Assembly (NCBI RefSeq): GCF_022163125.1
Contig: NZ_CP091881.1
Location: 7,083,001 to 7,147,000, forward strand
DNA length: 64,000 nucleotides
Direction: 5' to 3'
From: Paenibacillus sp. HWE-109
GTDB lineage: Bacteria > Bacillota > Bacilli > Paenibacillales > NBRC-103111
Below, in pieces: positions 1-8,504 of the stretch (position 1 is its first letter; each line of letters begins with the position of its first letter). The notes beneath the pieces are model-generated. The model had not been told where the DNA came from, made no database searches, and worked only from the letters and a program-made list of their open reading frames with translations. A program made the translations under genes and the position numbers.

Positions 1-543
1 AATGGGGAATACGCTGAACATGATGAGTGTCATTTTCCAATCCATATAAATTAGAACGACGATGGAACCGACAATCGAAATAATACCTGTAACAAAGCCT
101 GACATATGCTCCGCGATCAAACCTTTAATAACGGCGGTGTCATTCGTCATGCGAGAAATCGTGTCACCTGTCTGGTGGTTGTCATAATAGCTAACCGGCA
201 GCACGAGCAGCTTTTTCCATAGTCGCTCTCTAATCCCGGCCACAACCCGCTGTCCGGCGAAATTCAGCAAGTAGACGGAAACGCCAGAGGCGATCGCCGA
301 AGCAACGAAAGCAATAGCCATTCCGCTAATCTGCAGCCAATTCAGCGAATCAATAGAGAAGCTGTCGACGACATTCTTCGTGAACAGCGGGATAACCAAG
401 CCGACCAAGGTCGAGATCACGCTCAATCCTAATGCTATGCCTAGTACAAGCTTGGGGGGATTGGTCTGGAGCAGCAAGCGGATAAAACCGCGCCAATTGC
501 CTTTGCCCTTGAGCTCATCTTTCGTTGTAGTTGCCGTTCCCAT
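1..543 (-). CDS. ABC exporter, fused permease/ATPase (N-terminal part only)
   Basis: The reading frame is open from an ATG at 543 to the window edge (181 codons), so the 3' part of the gene is missing. The visible part is a type I ABC exporter membrane domain: a short cytoplasmic start rich in Lys and Thr, a first membrane segment after 'LVLGIALGLSVIS', a second around 'ISGMAIAFVASAIASGV', then the typical 'GQRVVAGIRERLWKKLL' and 'YYDNHQTGDTISRMTND' loop of MsbA/LmrA-like half-transporters. The ATPase domain should lie beyond the edge. A TAAAGGAG ribosome site precedes the ATG. The substrate cannot be told from this fragment. Confidence 0.85.
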   Translation of the reverse strand, partial: MGTATTTKDELKGKGNWRGFIRLLLQTNPPKLVLGIALGLSVISTLVGLVIPLFTKNVVDSFSIDSLNWLQISGMAIAFVASAIASGVSVYLLNFAGQRVVAGIRERLWKKLLVLPVSYYDNHQTGDTISRMTNDTAVIKGLIAEHMSGFVTGIISIVGSIVVLIYMDWKMTLIMFSVFPI

Positions 544-675
544 ATCTATCTACTCCTTTACCGATCGGATATTTACATCCGTCTGTGTATGATCTTCTTC
601 TTTAACCAGATCATACACGTCTATTTTAAACGGAATATAAACAAAATGAATCCGTCGCTAGAAGTAGCTTGCTTC

Positions 676-1605
676 TTATTTTGCTTGCGTGCGGTACCAC
701 GCCACAGTTTCCTTGAGCGCTGTACGAAGCGGTGTTGGCGTCATCACCGAACCAAATCGCTGTGTAAATTTCGTGCAATCCATCACAAATGGCTGCTCAA
801 ATTCATACAGCATCTCGATCATTTCGCGCGCCGCGGGTATGAATAAGCCGCCAATGCGCAGCATGCCACGCCCCATCGTGCCGATCCGCGGAGCGTGTCC
901 CGCAGCCTCGAAGGCCAATTCTGTGAACCTGCGGGCACTTACCGTCTCCGCATGGGGCACGTGCCAGATCTGACCGAGAGCATCCTCGTGCTCGCTCAGG
1001 ACGACAAGGGCTCGGCCAAAGTCCTCGACGTAGGTTACTGTGTGCAGCTGATCGGGGTTCCCCATCAGAGCAACCGACTTCCCGGCTATCAGCGGCCCAA
1101 AAAAACGCCCGCCAAATGAGGAATTCGCCGCATGCGGTCCATAAAAGTCCGATCCTCTGCCGATTGCCACCTTAAGTATGCCTTGGTTATGCAAATTCAG
1201 CAGGTTCTGAGCGACTTCTGCCCGCACTTTCCCTTTGCGCGTATGCGCCTTATAAGGCATTCCCTCATGCATGGGGCCTTGAACCTCTCCATACATATAG
1301 AGATTATCTCCCATGATCAAACTGGCTTGATGGAAGGCTGCCGCTTGGGTAATACAGCTCATCATTTGCTGAAACAAGCCCTCCCACTTGTGATAAGGAG
1401 GGGCTGCACACTGGAATACATGGGTTGCCCCCTTTAACGCCGCTAGCGCTCCGCCTTCGCTCATCAGATCGCCCTGTACCACTTCAACATCGCCAGGGAC
1501 GTTAGCTTTTCCCGAAGAATTGACCATTCTAACCTTTTTCCCTTTGCGTAAAAGTTCTTTCATCACAGCCCGACCCAATGGTCCCGTTCCTAAAATGACT
1601 TCCAT
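676..1605 (-). CDS. NAD(P)-binding epimerase/dehydratase-like protein
   Basis: This 309-residue protein starts with a beta-alpha-beta dinucleotide fold ('ILGTGPLGRAVMKELLRKG', a GxGxxG-like loop), followed by 'VVQGDL' and 'AALKGATHVFQCAAPPY', the usual second half of the Rossmann site in extended short-chain dehydrogenases. A YxxxK-like stretch cannot be placed with certainty ('MYGEV' lies where the catalytic Tyr is expected), so it may be an atypical or non-catalytic member. It begins at an ATG with AGGAGG eight bases upstream, and lies downstream of the MerR gene, separated by a terminator-like hairpin at 1653-1682. The substrate is unknown. Confidence 0.75.
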   Translation of the reverse strand: MEVILGTGPLGRAVMKELLRKGKKVRMVNSSGKANVPGDVEVVQGDLMSEGGALAALKGATHVFQCAAPPYHKWEGLFQQMMSCITQAAAFHQASLIMGDNLYMYGEVQGPMHEGMPYKAHTRKGKVRAEVAQNLLNLHNQGILKVAIGRGSDFYGPHAANSSFGGRFFGPLIAGKSVALMGNPDQLHTVTYVEDFGRALVVLSEHEDALGQIWHVPHAETVSARRFTELAFEAAGHAPRIGTMGRGMLRIGGLFIPAAREMIEMLYEFEQPFVMDCTKFTQRFGSVMTPTPLRTALKETVAWYRTQAK

Positions 1606-1652
1606 CCTGCCATCCTCCTAAGCGTTTATCGCCGGTTAACCAGCCTATAAAA

Positions 1653-1682
1653 TAAAAATAAACCCTATAGCAACTATAGGGT
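1653..1682 (-). terminator. Terminator hairpin overlapping the merR stop codon
   Basis: A perfect 9-bp stem (ACCCTATAG / CTATAGGGT, three-base loop) at 1662-1682 is followed on the minus strand by TTTATTTTTATTTTAT. The stop codon of the MerR gene (1674-1676) is inside the stem. Confidence 0.7.
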
Positions 1683-2525
1683 CAATACGCGTTTTACAGG
1701 AATTTGCAAATCAACGATAAACTCTTCGACATTCCTCATATGTGTAAAATCAACCAGATAACGTTCCAATACAGGACCGTTCTCTTCGTAACCATTTTCG
1801 TTCATCCACTGTCTCAGACGTCTATAGAGACCCTTGCACGATTCCTCGTTCGGGAACCCGGCGAATACCGCCGATATGTAGTCACCGCCAGGCAGCCATC
1901 TTGTGAACGAAGGTTCATGCTCGCAAGGCAGTATGGGAATACAAACCTCGATATCCGAGTCGTTGCGGTCAAATGTCAGCAGATCCTCGTGATAGATCGT
2001 CCAGAAGTAGCCATCCGCCGTCAACCCATGCTCTTTGATCCGGTCAAATAGAGCCATGAATCGGATCACGGAAGATTCCATGCCGCATACAGCATTTTGG
2101 CGTTCATACGCCATGAATCGATCCGGATACGTTTGCAGTTCCAAATAATAATCCGTTCCTTCAAAAGCTTTGCGCAGCTGACTATGGTCATCCAAATGCT
2201 TCAACCGCTCATCAATGGTTCCGACAACGGTTTGCAGCGTCCGAATGGTTTCTTCGGCCTCCGCTTTCTTCGCACTCATCAGCTCAGGGATGCTGGCCAT
2301 GCTGTTGTTTTTGAACACCTGCCCAACCTGCTCAAGCGTAAACTGCATGCTTTGCAGGTCCTGCACAACCTTAATGGCCAGAATGTCATGGCTCGAATAA
2401 TAGCGATACCCATTCTGGGCATCCACTCGATGCGGCTTAACAAGCCCGATTTTGTCATAGAAATGAAGCGTTTGGATTGAGGTCTGGCATATCTTAGCAG
2501 TCTGTCCTACCGTGTATCCTTGCAT
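1674..2525 (-). CDS. MerR-family regulator with GyrI-like effector domain
   Basis: The 283-residue protein opens with a MerR winged helix ('YTVGQTAKICQTSIQTLHFYDKIGLV', then the 'NGYRYYSSHDILAIKVVQDLQ' wing). A coiled dimerisation helix spans about residues 75-125, and the C-terminal half resembles a GyrI/BmrR effector-binding domain ('WLPGGDYISAVFAGFPNE', 'WMNENGYEENGPVLERYLVDF'). The start is placed at the ATG at 2525 because GGAGGGGA lies just upstream and the MerR domain begins there. Proteins of this kind bind small hydrophobic or cationic compounds and activate efflux genes. The EamA exporter gene directly upstream on the same strand is a likely partner. Confidence 0.85.
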   Translation of the reverse strand: MQGYTVGQTAKICQTSIQTLHFYDKIGLVKPHRVDAQNGYRYYSSHDILAIKVVQDLQSMQFTLEQVGQVFKNNSMASIPELMSAKKAEAEETIRTLQTVVGTIDERLKHLDDHSQLRKAFEGTDYYLELQTYPDRFMAYERQNAVCGMESSVIRFMALFDRIKEHGLTADGYFWTIYHEDLLTFDRNDSDIEVCIPILPCEHEPSFTRWLPGGDYISAVFAGFPNEESCKGLYRRLRQWMNENGYEENGPVLERYLVDFTHMRNVEEFIVDLQIPVKRVLTL

Positions 2526-2591
2526 GGTCGGCTCCCCTCCTATACCTATGTGGAAGAATTCGGCATGCTCGATTGAAATTCCTGTCACGCC

Positions 2592-3512
2592 TTACATTTG
2601 AGCACTTATCATACCCTGCCTCTTCCTCCGCTTCGCCAACTCAGGCAGGGCGATGCCGCACATCGTCACCACCACGCCTAACCATTGCAGCCAGTTCACT
2701 GACTCGCTCAGCACGACATAGGACATAATGACCGCTGTCGGCAGTTCAGCTGCGCTGAGAATCGTTGCCAACCCGCCGCCAATCTTGGGTACACCAATAG
2801 CGAAGAACAAAGGTGGAATCACCACGCCGAAGAAAGCAAGCAGCAGCGCCCAAGGCAGCAGCGCTTCATGCAAAGAACCGTTCACAAGAAAATGCGGTGG
2901 AAATACCAGCATGACCAGAATGAAAGAGCCAGTAAGCATAATGGCGCTTCGCGTGATGGGAGCGACCTGTTTGGCCGTCTTGCCGCTAAACCAGATGAAC
3001 AGGGCATACGTCACAGCAGCGAGCAGACCTAGAACCACACCTATCCAGGATATTGCTTCCTGGCCGCCGCCGATATAGCCGCTTGCCATGATGATTCCAA
3101 CAAACAAAATAACGAGGGACAGCAGCTTTTCCTTGCCAGGACGCTTGCGTTCCACGATAGCTTCCAACAGGATGCCCATCCAGGTGAATTGGAACAGCAG
3201 AATGATGGCGAAAGAAGCGGAAATATACTGCAGCGCCGCGTAATAGAAAATGCCCGTTAAACCTGTCGTGGTTCCTACTGCCATGAGCGGGAGGATCTGT
3301 CGCTTGGTTACTTTGAAGGCGCTTGAAGCCGCCGCTTGTTTAGTCGATTTGACCGATACGAGTACTAAGATCCACAACATGATGACACCAAAAAGATTTT
3401 GACTGCCGACTACGTCACCGACATTGAAGCCGGATTCGTAAGCTTTCTTAACGAACGTCGATAACATGCCGAAGCTGCATGCCCCGGCTAATACGAATAG
3501 AATGTACTTCAT
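2592..3512 (-). CDS. EamA/DMT-family membrane transporter
   Basis: The 306-residue protein has about ten hydrophobic helices arranged as two EamA repeats, as in drug/metabolite transporters (for example 'SQNLFGVIMLWILVL' and 'AALQYISASFAIILLFQFTWMGILLEA' in the first half, 'LSAAELPTAVIMSYVVLSESVNWLQWLG' in the second). The 'E..N..QW.G' end is typical. The start is the ATG at 3512, which has GGGAGG five bases upstream. Its ribosome site lies only about 10 bases after the U-tract of a terminator (3532-3556). The MerR gene follows 66 bases later and may control it. The substrate is unknown. Confidence 0.85.
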   Translation of the reverse strand: MKYILFVLAGACSFGMLSTFVKKAYESGFNVGDVVGSQNLFGVIMLWILVLVSVKSTKQAAASSAFKVTKRQILPLMAVGTTTGLTGIFYYAALQYISASFAIILLFQFTWMGILLEAIVERKRPGKEKLLSLVILFVGIIMASGYIGGGQEAISWIGVVLGLLAAVTYALFIWFSGKTAKQVAPITRSAIMLTGSFILVMLVFPPHFLVNGSLHEALLPWALLLAFFGVVIPPLFFAIGVPKIGGGLATILSAAELPTAVIMSYVVLSESVNWLQWLGVVVTMCGIALPELAKRRKRQGMISAQM

Positions 3513-3531
3513 GATGCCTCCCTGCGAAAAG

Positions 3532-3556
3532 AAAAAAACGGACTGTGCCCAGTCCG
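3532..3556 (-). terminator. Terminator of the nucleoside operon
   Basis: A 7-bp GC-rich stem (CGGACTG / CAGTCCG, loop 3546-3549) is followed on the minus strand by seven T residues. It lies after the last nucleoside hydrolase gene and immediately before the EamA gene. Confidence 0.8.
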
Positions 3557-3587
3557 CCACGTTTCGTTAATATACGATTTGATAAAC

Positions 3588-4523
3588 TTAAACAACTCTA
3601 CTTAGGAAATGTTTCAGGAAACGATCCGCGTCTACTTGCAAACAAACTTGCATATTAGGCTGATTGGCAGGCTTGCTGCGCAGGTCTCCAACTGTACGGC
3701 CCAGCGTGTGGAAGCCATCCAGATCGACCCGAACATGCATCGGGGACGTCGTTACGAAATCTGGATGTATCGCTACGCCTACAGCAAGCGGGTCGTGCAG
3801 ACCACAGCCGCCAATGCCTGGGTAGAAGTCTTCATAGGCATCAATGTAAAAGTCGGTCATGTCCGCCATCAAGTCCCCAAGCGTCGTCTGCTTGTCCCGC
3901 CACACTTCGACATCTTTCTTAGGCAGCAAAGTCTCCATCGTCACGTCCAGACCGACGAGCGTAATCGGAATGCCGGAGGCGAAGACATAATCCGCTGCTT
4001 CCGGGTCGGCATAGATGTTCGCTTCCGCATGTGGCGTAGCATTGCCGGCGCGTGTAACAGCCCCGCCCATAACGATGACATTGTCGACCAGGTTCACAAT
4101 GTCAGGAGCCTGCATAATCGCCAGCGCAAGATTGGTCATCGCGGCTACGGTAATAATCGTTACCTGATGCGGTCTGCTTCGTACTTGATCAATAATAAAC
4201 TGCGGCGCATATTGCGACGATGCTTCACGCTTAGGCAGCTTGCCATCGCTCAGTGTATTCCCCATGCCATCTCTGCCGTGGATATGGACCGCACTCGCCT
4301 TCACGCGGCTCACGAAGAACGGCTTAGCTGCGCCAGGAATAACTGGCAGCGAGCTGTCCAGATGCTCCAGAACCAGCAGCGTATTACGGGTGGCTTCCTG
4401 AACGGTTACATTGCCGAAGCAAGTCGTTACCCCCAACAACTCAAGTTCAGGGGAATTTACAGCATAACTTATCGCTAACGCATCATCAATACCTGTATCG
4501 ACATCCAAAATAATCGGTTTCAT
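3588..4523 (-). CDS. Nucleoside hydrolase (inosine/uridine-preferring family), copy 1
   Basis: The 311-residue protein carries the family signature DVDTGIDDA at residues 6-14, whose Asp cluster binds catalytic Ca2+, and further family landmarks 'VIPGAAKPF', 'HGRDGMGN', 'ITIITVAAMTNLALA', 'VIVMGGAV', 'EANIYADPEAADYVF' and the C-terminal 'GGCGLHDPLAVGVAIHPDF' containing the active-site HD. The reaction is N-ribosidic cleavage of a nucleoside to free base and ribose in the cytoplasm. It is the last of three adjacent paralogues, starting 17 bases after copy 2, so all three are co-transcribed with the nucleoside importer and ribokinase. Base preference cannot be read from the sequence. Confidence 0.93.
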   Translation of the reverse strand: MKPIILDVDTGIDDALAISYAVNSPELELLGVTTCFGNVTVQEATRNTLLVLEHLDSSLPVIPGAAKPFFVSRVKASAVHIHGRDGMGNTLSDGKLPKREASSQYAPQFIIDQVRSRPHQVTIITVAAMTNLALAIMQAPDIVNLVDNVIVMGGAVTRAGNATPHAEANIYADPEAADYVFASGIPITLVGLDVTMETLLPKKDVEVWRDKQTTLGDLMADMTDFYIDAYEDFYPGIGGCGLHDPLAVGVAIHPDFVTTSPMHVRVDLDGFHTLGRTVGDLRSKPANQPNMQVCLQVDADRFLKHFLSRVV

Positions 4524-4539
4524 CTTAGTTCTCCTCTCG

Positions 4540-5487
4540 TTAGCTCTTTAATGTGTTGATGAAATAGTCAAGAAACCGCGGGCTGTCGACACCGACCCCT
4601 ACTGCTGTGTTCGTAACTTCTACCGATCTGCGTAAATCCGCCAAGGTAGCTCCGTAGGACATGGTCCCTTTCGTTTCAATCCTTATATAATGGTCTTCGG
4701 TTGTAATTAAATCCGGGTAAGCAGCAACGGCAACAGCGAGCGGATCATGCAGCGGTGCGCCGTAGAAACCATTTTGCTTATCATACGCGCCGAAATAAAA
4801 TTGAAAGGCTTCACCGATGTAAGCAGCAGCTCTTTCATTACCAGGAATCGGCGATGCCATCAGGTCGAGGCGGTGTTCTTCGCCGATGATTGTTTTCATC
4901 GTGACATCGAGACCGACAAGCGTAATCGGGATGCCCGATTCAAACACGCGGTGCGCTGCCTCCGGATCGCCATAGATGTTCGCTTCAGCAACAGGCGTAA
5001 CGTTGCCAGGCACTTTGACTGCGCCGCCCATGATGACCAGACGCTTCACCTTGGAAGCAATGGTTGGATCTTTGGCGAGTGCGAGCGCTAGATTCGTCAT
5101 GCGGCCCACGAACACGAACGTCAGCTCATGCGGGTTTTCATTGACCATACGAACGATGAAGTCAGATGCGCTCTCTGGAATCGCCTTGCCTTTGGGCTCA
5201 GGCAGCTCGCAGTTGCCAATCCCGTTATCGCCATGAATGTGCGTGACAGGTCCCTTCCAGTCGCGGTACAAAGGGCGCGCTGCCCCCATAGCAACGGGCA
5301 CTTCATAAGGGACGCCTGACAGCTCAATCACTTGCAGCGTGTTGCGAGTCGCTTGTACGACATCGGTGTTGCCGAACACGGTGGTAATGCCCTCTACTTT
5401 AATATGTTTTGTTTTCAAAGCCAGCAGAATCGCCATTGAATCATCAATACCTGTATCAACATCAAGAATCATCCGAACATTTTGCAT
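4540..5487 (-). CDS. Nucleoside hydrolase, copy 2
   Basis: It has the same fold and residues as its neighbours: 'LDVDTGIDDSMAI' near the N-terminus, 'AMGAARPLY', 'HIHGDNGIGN', 'TFVFVGRMTNLALALA', 'LVIMGGAVKVPGNVTP', 'EANIYGDPEAAHRVF' and 'GFYGAPLHDPLAVAVAAYPDL'. The start at the ATG at 5487 is preferred over an upstream GTG because that GTG is part of the ribosome site (AGAGGTGATC). Its closest relative here is copy 1; copy 3 is more distant (CDPGHDD instead of VDTGIDD). The three probably split different purine and pyrimidine nucleosides, which is an inference from the retention of three copies. Confidence 0.93.
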   Translation of the reverse strand: MQNVRMILDVDTGIDDSMAILLALKTKHIKVEGITTVFGNTDVVQATRNTLQVIELSGVPYEVPVAMGAARPLYRDWKGPVTHIHGDNGIGNCELPEPKGKAIPESASDFIVRMVNENPHELTFVFVGRMTNLALALAKDPTIASKVKRLVIMGGAVKVPGNVTPVAEANIYGDPEAAHRVFESGIPITLVGLDVTMKTIIGEEHRLDLMASPIPGNERAAAYIGEAFQFYFGAYDKQNGFYGAPLHDPLAVAVAAYPDLITTEDHYIRIETKGTMSYGATLADLRRSVEVTNTAVGVGVDSPRFLDYFINTLKS

Positions 5488-5498
5488 GGTGATCACCT

Positions 5499-6440
5499 CT
5501 ATGTGTAGTTTTTCAAAGTTTGAATGAGCATATCCCAGAATTTATCCTGATCAAGCGTAAAAGCGACATTCACATTAGGTTCCCGTCCTGTGACGCCAAG
5601 CAAGTCAACGACCGTCATGCCGTAGGTATGCTCACCCTTGGTTTCGATGTCAACGCGCAGCTTCTTCGTTCCGAAGGCCGTCGGATCAATGCAATAAGCA
5701 ACACAGCAGGCATCGTGAATCGGAGCCCCCGCAAAGCCGAAAACTTCCTTGTACGTATGGGCAAAAAAGCCTAACAGTTCATGTACAAAATGAGAGACGT
5801 TGTTATCTACATCGAGAATGCGCTGGTGAATCTCGTCGGTAACGATCGCTTGATGCGTCAAATCCAGACCCATCATCGTGATCGGCACACCGCTCTCGAA
5901 AACGATTTTGGCCGCTTCCGCATCCACATAAATATTGAATTCAGCAGCTGGTGTCGTGTTCCCGAACGTACCTCCGCCCATAATGACAATCTCCTGTATT
6001 TTGCCTAAAATTGCAGGCTCTTTCCGCATCGCCAGGGCAATGTTCGTGAGCGGCGCGACAGGAACCAGCGTAATATCGCCATCTGACTCCATCAATTTGC
6101 GGATCAAGAGATCAACAGCATGCTCCTGCTCCTCCGATTTCTGCGGATGAGGCAGCGTAGGGCCATCCATGCCAGAATCGCCATGAATGTCCGCTGCCGT
6201 CTGGCGCACTCGCAAGAGCGGCTGTCCGGCCCCTTTGGCAACTGGTATGTGCGTAATGCCGGCTAATTCGCATACCTTCAACGCGTTTACTGTCGTTTTC
6301 TCCACCTCGGCATTGCCAGCAACCGTTGTAATCGCGACCAACTCCACATAGGGGTTAGCCCCTGCCAACAAGATCGCGATAGCATCATCGTGCCCAGGAT
6401 CGCAATCAATGATAATTTTACGTTTCACATGTTCCATCAT
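5499..6440 (-). CDS. Nucleoside hydrolase, copy 3
   Basis: The 313-residue protein has 'IIIDCDPGHDDAIAILLAGANP' at the N-terminus (the classic DxDPGxDD form of IunH/RihA-type enzymes), 'VAKGAGQPLL', 'DIHGDSGMDGP', 'DITLVPVAPLTNIALAM', 'IVIMGGGTFGNTTPAAEFNIYVDAEAAKIVF' and 'GAPIHDACCVAYCIDP' with the active-site His-Asp. Two adjacent ATG codons (6440 and 6437) fit the AAGGCGG ribosome site; either may be used. It is the first hydrolase after the importer permease, 35 bases downstream. Free ribose made here would feed the ribokinase of the same operon. Confidence 0.93.
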   Translation of the reverse strand: MMEHVKRKIIIDCDPGHDDAIAILLAGANPYVELVAITTVAGNAEVEKTTVNALKVCELAGITHIPVAKGAGQPLLRVRQTAADIHGDSGMDGPTLPHPQKSEEQEHAVDLLIRKLMESDGDITLVPVAPLTNIALAMRKEPAILGKIQEIVIMGGGTFGNTTPAAEFNIYVDAEAAKIVFESGVPITMMGLDLTHQAIVTDEIHQRILDVDNNVSHFVHELLGFFAHTYKEVFGFAGAPIHDACCVAYCIDPTAFGTKKLRVDIETKGEHTYGMTVVDLLGVTGREPNVNVAFTLDQDKFWDMLIQTLKNYT

Positions 6441-6475
6441 ACGCTCCGCCTTCCATCCTCTTAGTCAGTTGTCTG

Positions 6476-7444
6476 CTAGGCCGCAGCTATCTTGGATCGT
6501 TCGGTCTGCGCTCTAAGCGCATCGTTCAGCTTCCGCTTCTTGCGAATAGCGAAGAAGATCAGTGCAACAATGGTCACAAGGTAAGGAATCATTTGGATGA
6601 ACTGACTCGGAACCTTGCTTCCTGGAATGGTTTGGACGACAGTGGCAATGGCGCTTGCCAATCCGAAGATCAGCGAGCCGAACAGAATCCCGATGGGATT
6701 GCGGTTCCCTAACAAGACGACCGCCAACGCCAGGAATCCGGTTCCCGCCGTCATGTCTTTCACGAACATGCTCGTCATGCCCATTGATAAATACGCGCCA
6801 GCCAACCCTGTGAACAGCCCGCTCCATGCGAGCGCCGAGAATTGAATGCGATGGACAGAAATACCGAGCGATTTGGCCGCTTGCGGAGCTTCCCCAACCG
6901 AACGGAGATGAACGCCGTACGGCGTTTTGTAGAGAATAAATACGCATATCAGCACGGAAAGGAAAGCAATCCACGTCATCAGACTATGACCGCTAAGCAG
7001 TTTGCCCAGAACAGGGATCGATTCGATAACCGGTATGTGCACGACTGGAATGTTGTGGATTGCCGATGGGGAGTAATTGCCCGTCACCCCAAAGATTTTG
7101 TTCATAAGGAAAATCGTTACGCCTGAACCAAAAATATTCACGGCAAAGCCGGTAATGATCATATCTACTTTCAGTTTGAGGGAGAAGAAACCCATTCCGT
7201 AACAAACGAGCATGGAAGACGCAACGCCTGCGACCATACCAAGAACCCAACTGTCCGTAACAGAGCCCACCGCAATGGCGCTAAATGCCGAAATTAACAT
7301 CAGGCCTTCCAAACCGATATTGATGACGCCTGCAACATCAGCGATCAGACCGCCAAGAGCCGAGAGGAGAATCGGCGTTGTGAACCTGAGCAAGACAATG
7401 AAGAGAGACAAGTCGATGATTTGTGCCCAGAGAGCTGATAGCAT
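6476..7444 (-). CDS. nupQ: Nucleoside ABC importer permease (NupQ-like)
   Basis: This hydrophobic 322-residue protein has eight or more membrane helices and the branched-permease-like features 'LSALGGLIADVAGVINIGLEGLMLISAF' and 'GLGLA..YLSMG' in modified form ('LFTGLAGAYLSMGMTSMFVKDMTAGTGFLALAVVLLG'), which are typical of BmpC/YufQ permeases. It ends in a basic tail ('IRKKRKLNDALRAQ'). The gene starts one base after the preceding permease gene ends, indicating translational coupling. Together with NupP-like and NupO-like proteins it should form the membrane core of a guanosine/inosine-type importer; the exact substrate is inferred from the operon. Confidence 0.88.
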   Translation of the reverse strand: MLSALWAQIIDLSLFIVLLRFTTPILLSALGGLIADVAGVINIGLEGLMLISAFSAIAVGSVTDSWVLGMVAGVASSMLVCYGMGFFSLKLKVDMIITGFAVNIFGSGVTIFLMNKIFGVTGNYSPSAIHNIPVVHIPVIESIPVLGKLLSGHSLMTWIAFLSVLICVFILYKTPYGVHLRSVGEAPQAAKSLGISVHRIQFSALAWSGLFTGLAGAYLSMGMTSMFVKDMTAGTGFLALAVVLLGNRNPIGILFGSLIFGLASAIATVVQTIPGSKVPSQFIQMIPYLVTIVALIFFAIRKKRKLNDALRAQTERSKIAAA

Positions 7445-7445
7445 C

Positions 7446-8504
7446 TTAGTTCACCGCCTTTTGACGTAGCGCAGATTTTTGCTTCAAATAAGTGAATATC
7501 GCTTGTGAGGATACGAATAGGACCAACATAACTTGAATAATAATGGCTAGTTCACGCGGCACATCGCTTCCAACCTGCATTTGGGTTGCACCCACTTGGA
7601 GGTAAGCGTAAAACAGGCTGACAGCCACAACGCCAATCGGATGATTCCTCGCGAGAAGCGCAATGATAATGCCATCAAATCCTAAACCTGATGAAAAATT
7701 ATCTTTATAGGTGCCATGCACGCCTAGAATTTCCACGATGCCGGCAAGTCCAGCAAGCGCACCGCTAATCATGACACTTACGATCACAACACGTTTCGTG
7801 GAAATGCCGCCATAATTGGCAAATCGGCTGTTTTTGCCCACTAATCGCATCTCGTAACCTGATCTTGTTTTATACATAAAAAGATATACAACAACAGCAG
7901 CCAACAGAGCGATAAGCACTCCATAGTGTGCCGGAAAACCAGCGAAAATTTTGCCCAGCTTGGTGCCATCCGCCACATAATGCATACGGGCATAGCCGCC
8001 GCTGGCAGAGTCTTTAAACACATTGTTAACCAAATAGGACGTGGTCAGAATAGCCACAAAATTCAGCATCAGCGTAGTCACAATTTCGTTGGCATCCCAT
8101 TTGGTCTTGAGCCAGCCCGGAACAGCGCCATACAGCGCCCCGCCAGCCATCGCACATAGAAGAACCAAGGGAAGCAGAATCCATGCCGGTAATCCATGTA
8201 CATACACAGCGACTAGTGACCCTACGAATGCCCCTACGTACAGCTGACCTTCGGCTCCCATACTGAAGACGCCGCATTGAAAGACGACAGACAGTGCCAA
8301 CCCCGTGAAAATAAGCGGAACTGCTTTGTTCAAAATGGTACCGATATTAAACGCCCCGGACAGGGGGCCGCCCAGAAAAGAGCTAATGGCTTCCATCGGC
8401 TGTTCACTGGAGAACATAATAACGATAAACCCGCAAAGGATCGCCAGAACGGCTGCGACAATGATACCTGTGATTTCGAGATAGATCGCTTGTTTTGTAT
8501 TCAT
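7446..8504 (-). CDS. nupP: Nucleoside ABC importer permease (NupP-like)
   Basis: The 352-residue integral membrane protein shares the layout of YufP/NupP: a long N-terminal helix, 'FIGGPLSGAFNIGTILNKAVPLIFTGL'-type segment (here 'SFLGGPLSGAFN'), 'FNIGAEGQLYVGAF' in the form 'FSMGAEGQLYVGAF', and 'ALAGLAGIVEILGVHGTY' followed by 'GLGFDGIIIALLARNHPIGV', a hallmark of nucleoside permeases of this family. Its ATG overlaps the stop codon of the ATPase gene by four bases (ATGA). It pairs with the next permease. Confidence 0.88.
   Translation of the reverse strand: MNTKQAIYLEITGIIVAAVLAILCGFIVIMFSSEQPMEAISSFLGGPLSGAFNIGTILNKAVPLIFTGLALSVVFQCGVFSMGAEGQLYVGAFVGSLVAVYVHGLPAWILLPLVLLCAMAGGALYGAVPGWLKTKWDANEIVTTLMLNFVAILTTSYLVNNVFKDSASGGYARMHYVADGTKLGKIFAGFPAHYGVLIALLAAVVVYLFMYKTRSGYEMRLVGKNSRFANYGGISTKRVVIVSVMISGALAGLAGIVEILGVHGTYKDNFSSGLGFDGIIIALLARNHPIGVVAVSLFYAYLQVGATQMQVGSDVPRELAIIIQVMLVLFVSSQAIFTYLKQKSALRQKAVN

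Noticed and set aside
3609..4478. 289-codon plus-strand frame opposite nucleoside hydrolase 1
   Set aside because: Antisense shadow of a gene with all family motifs; the translation is Arg- and His-rich without any domain.
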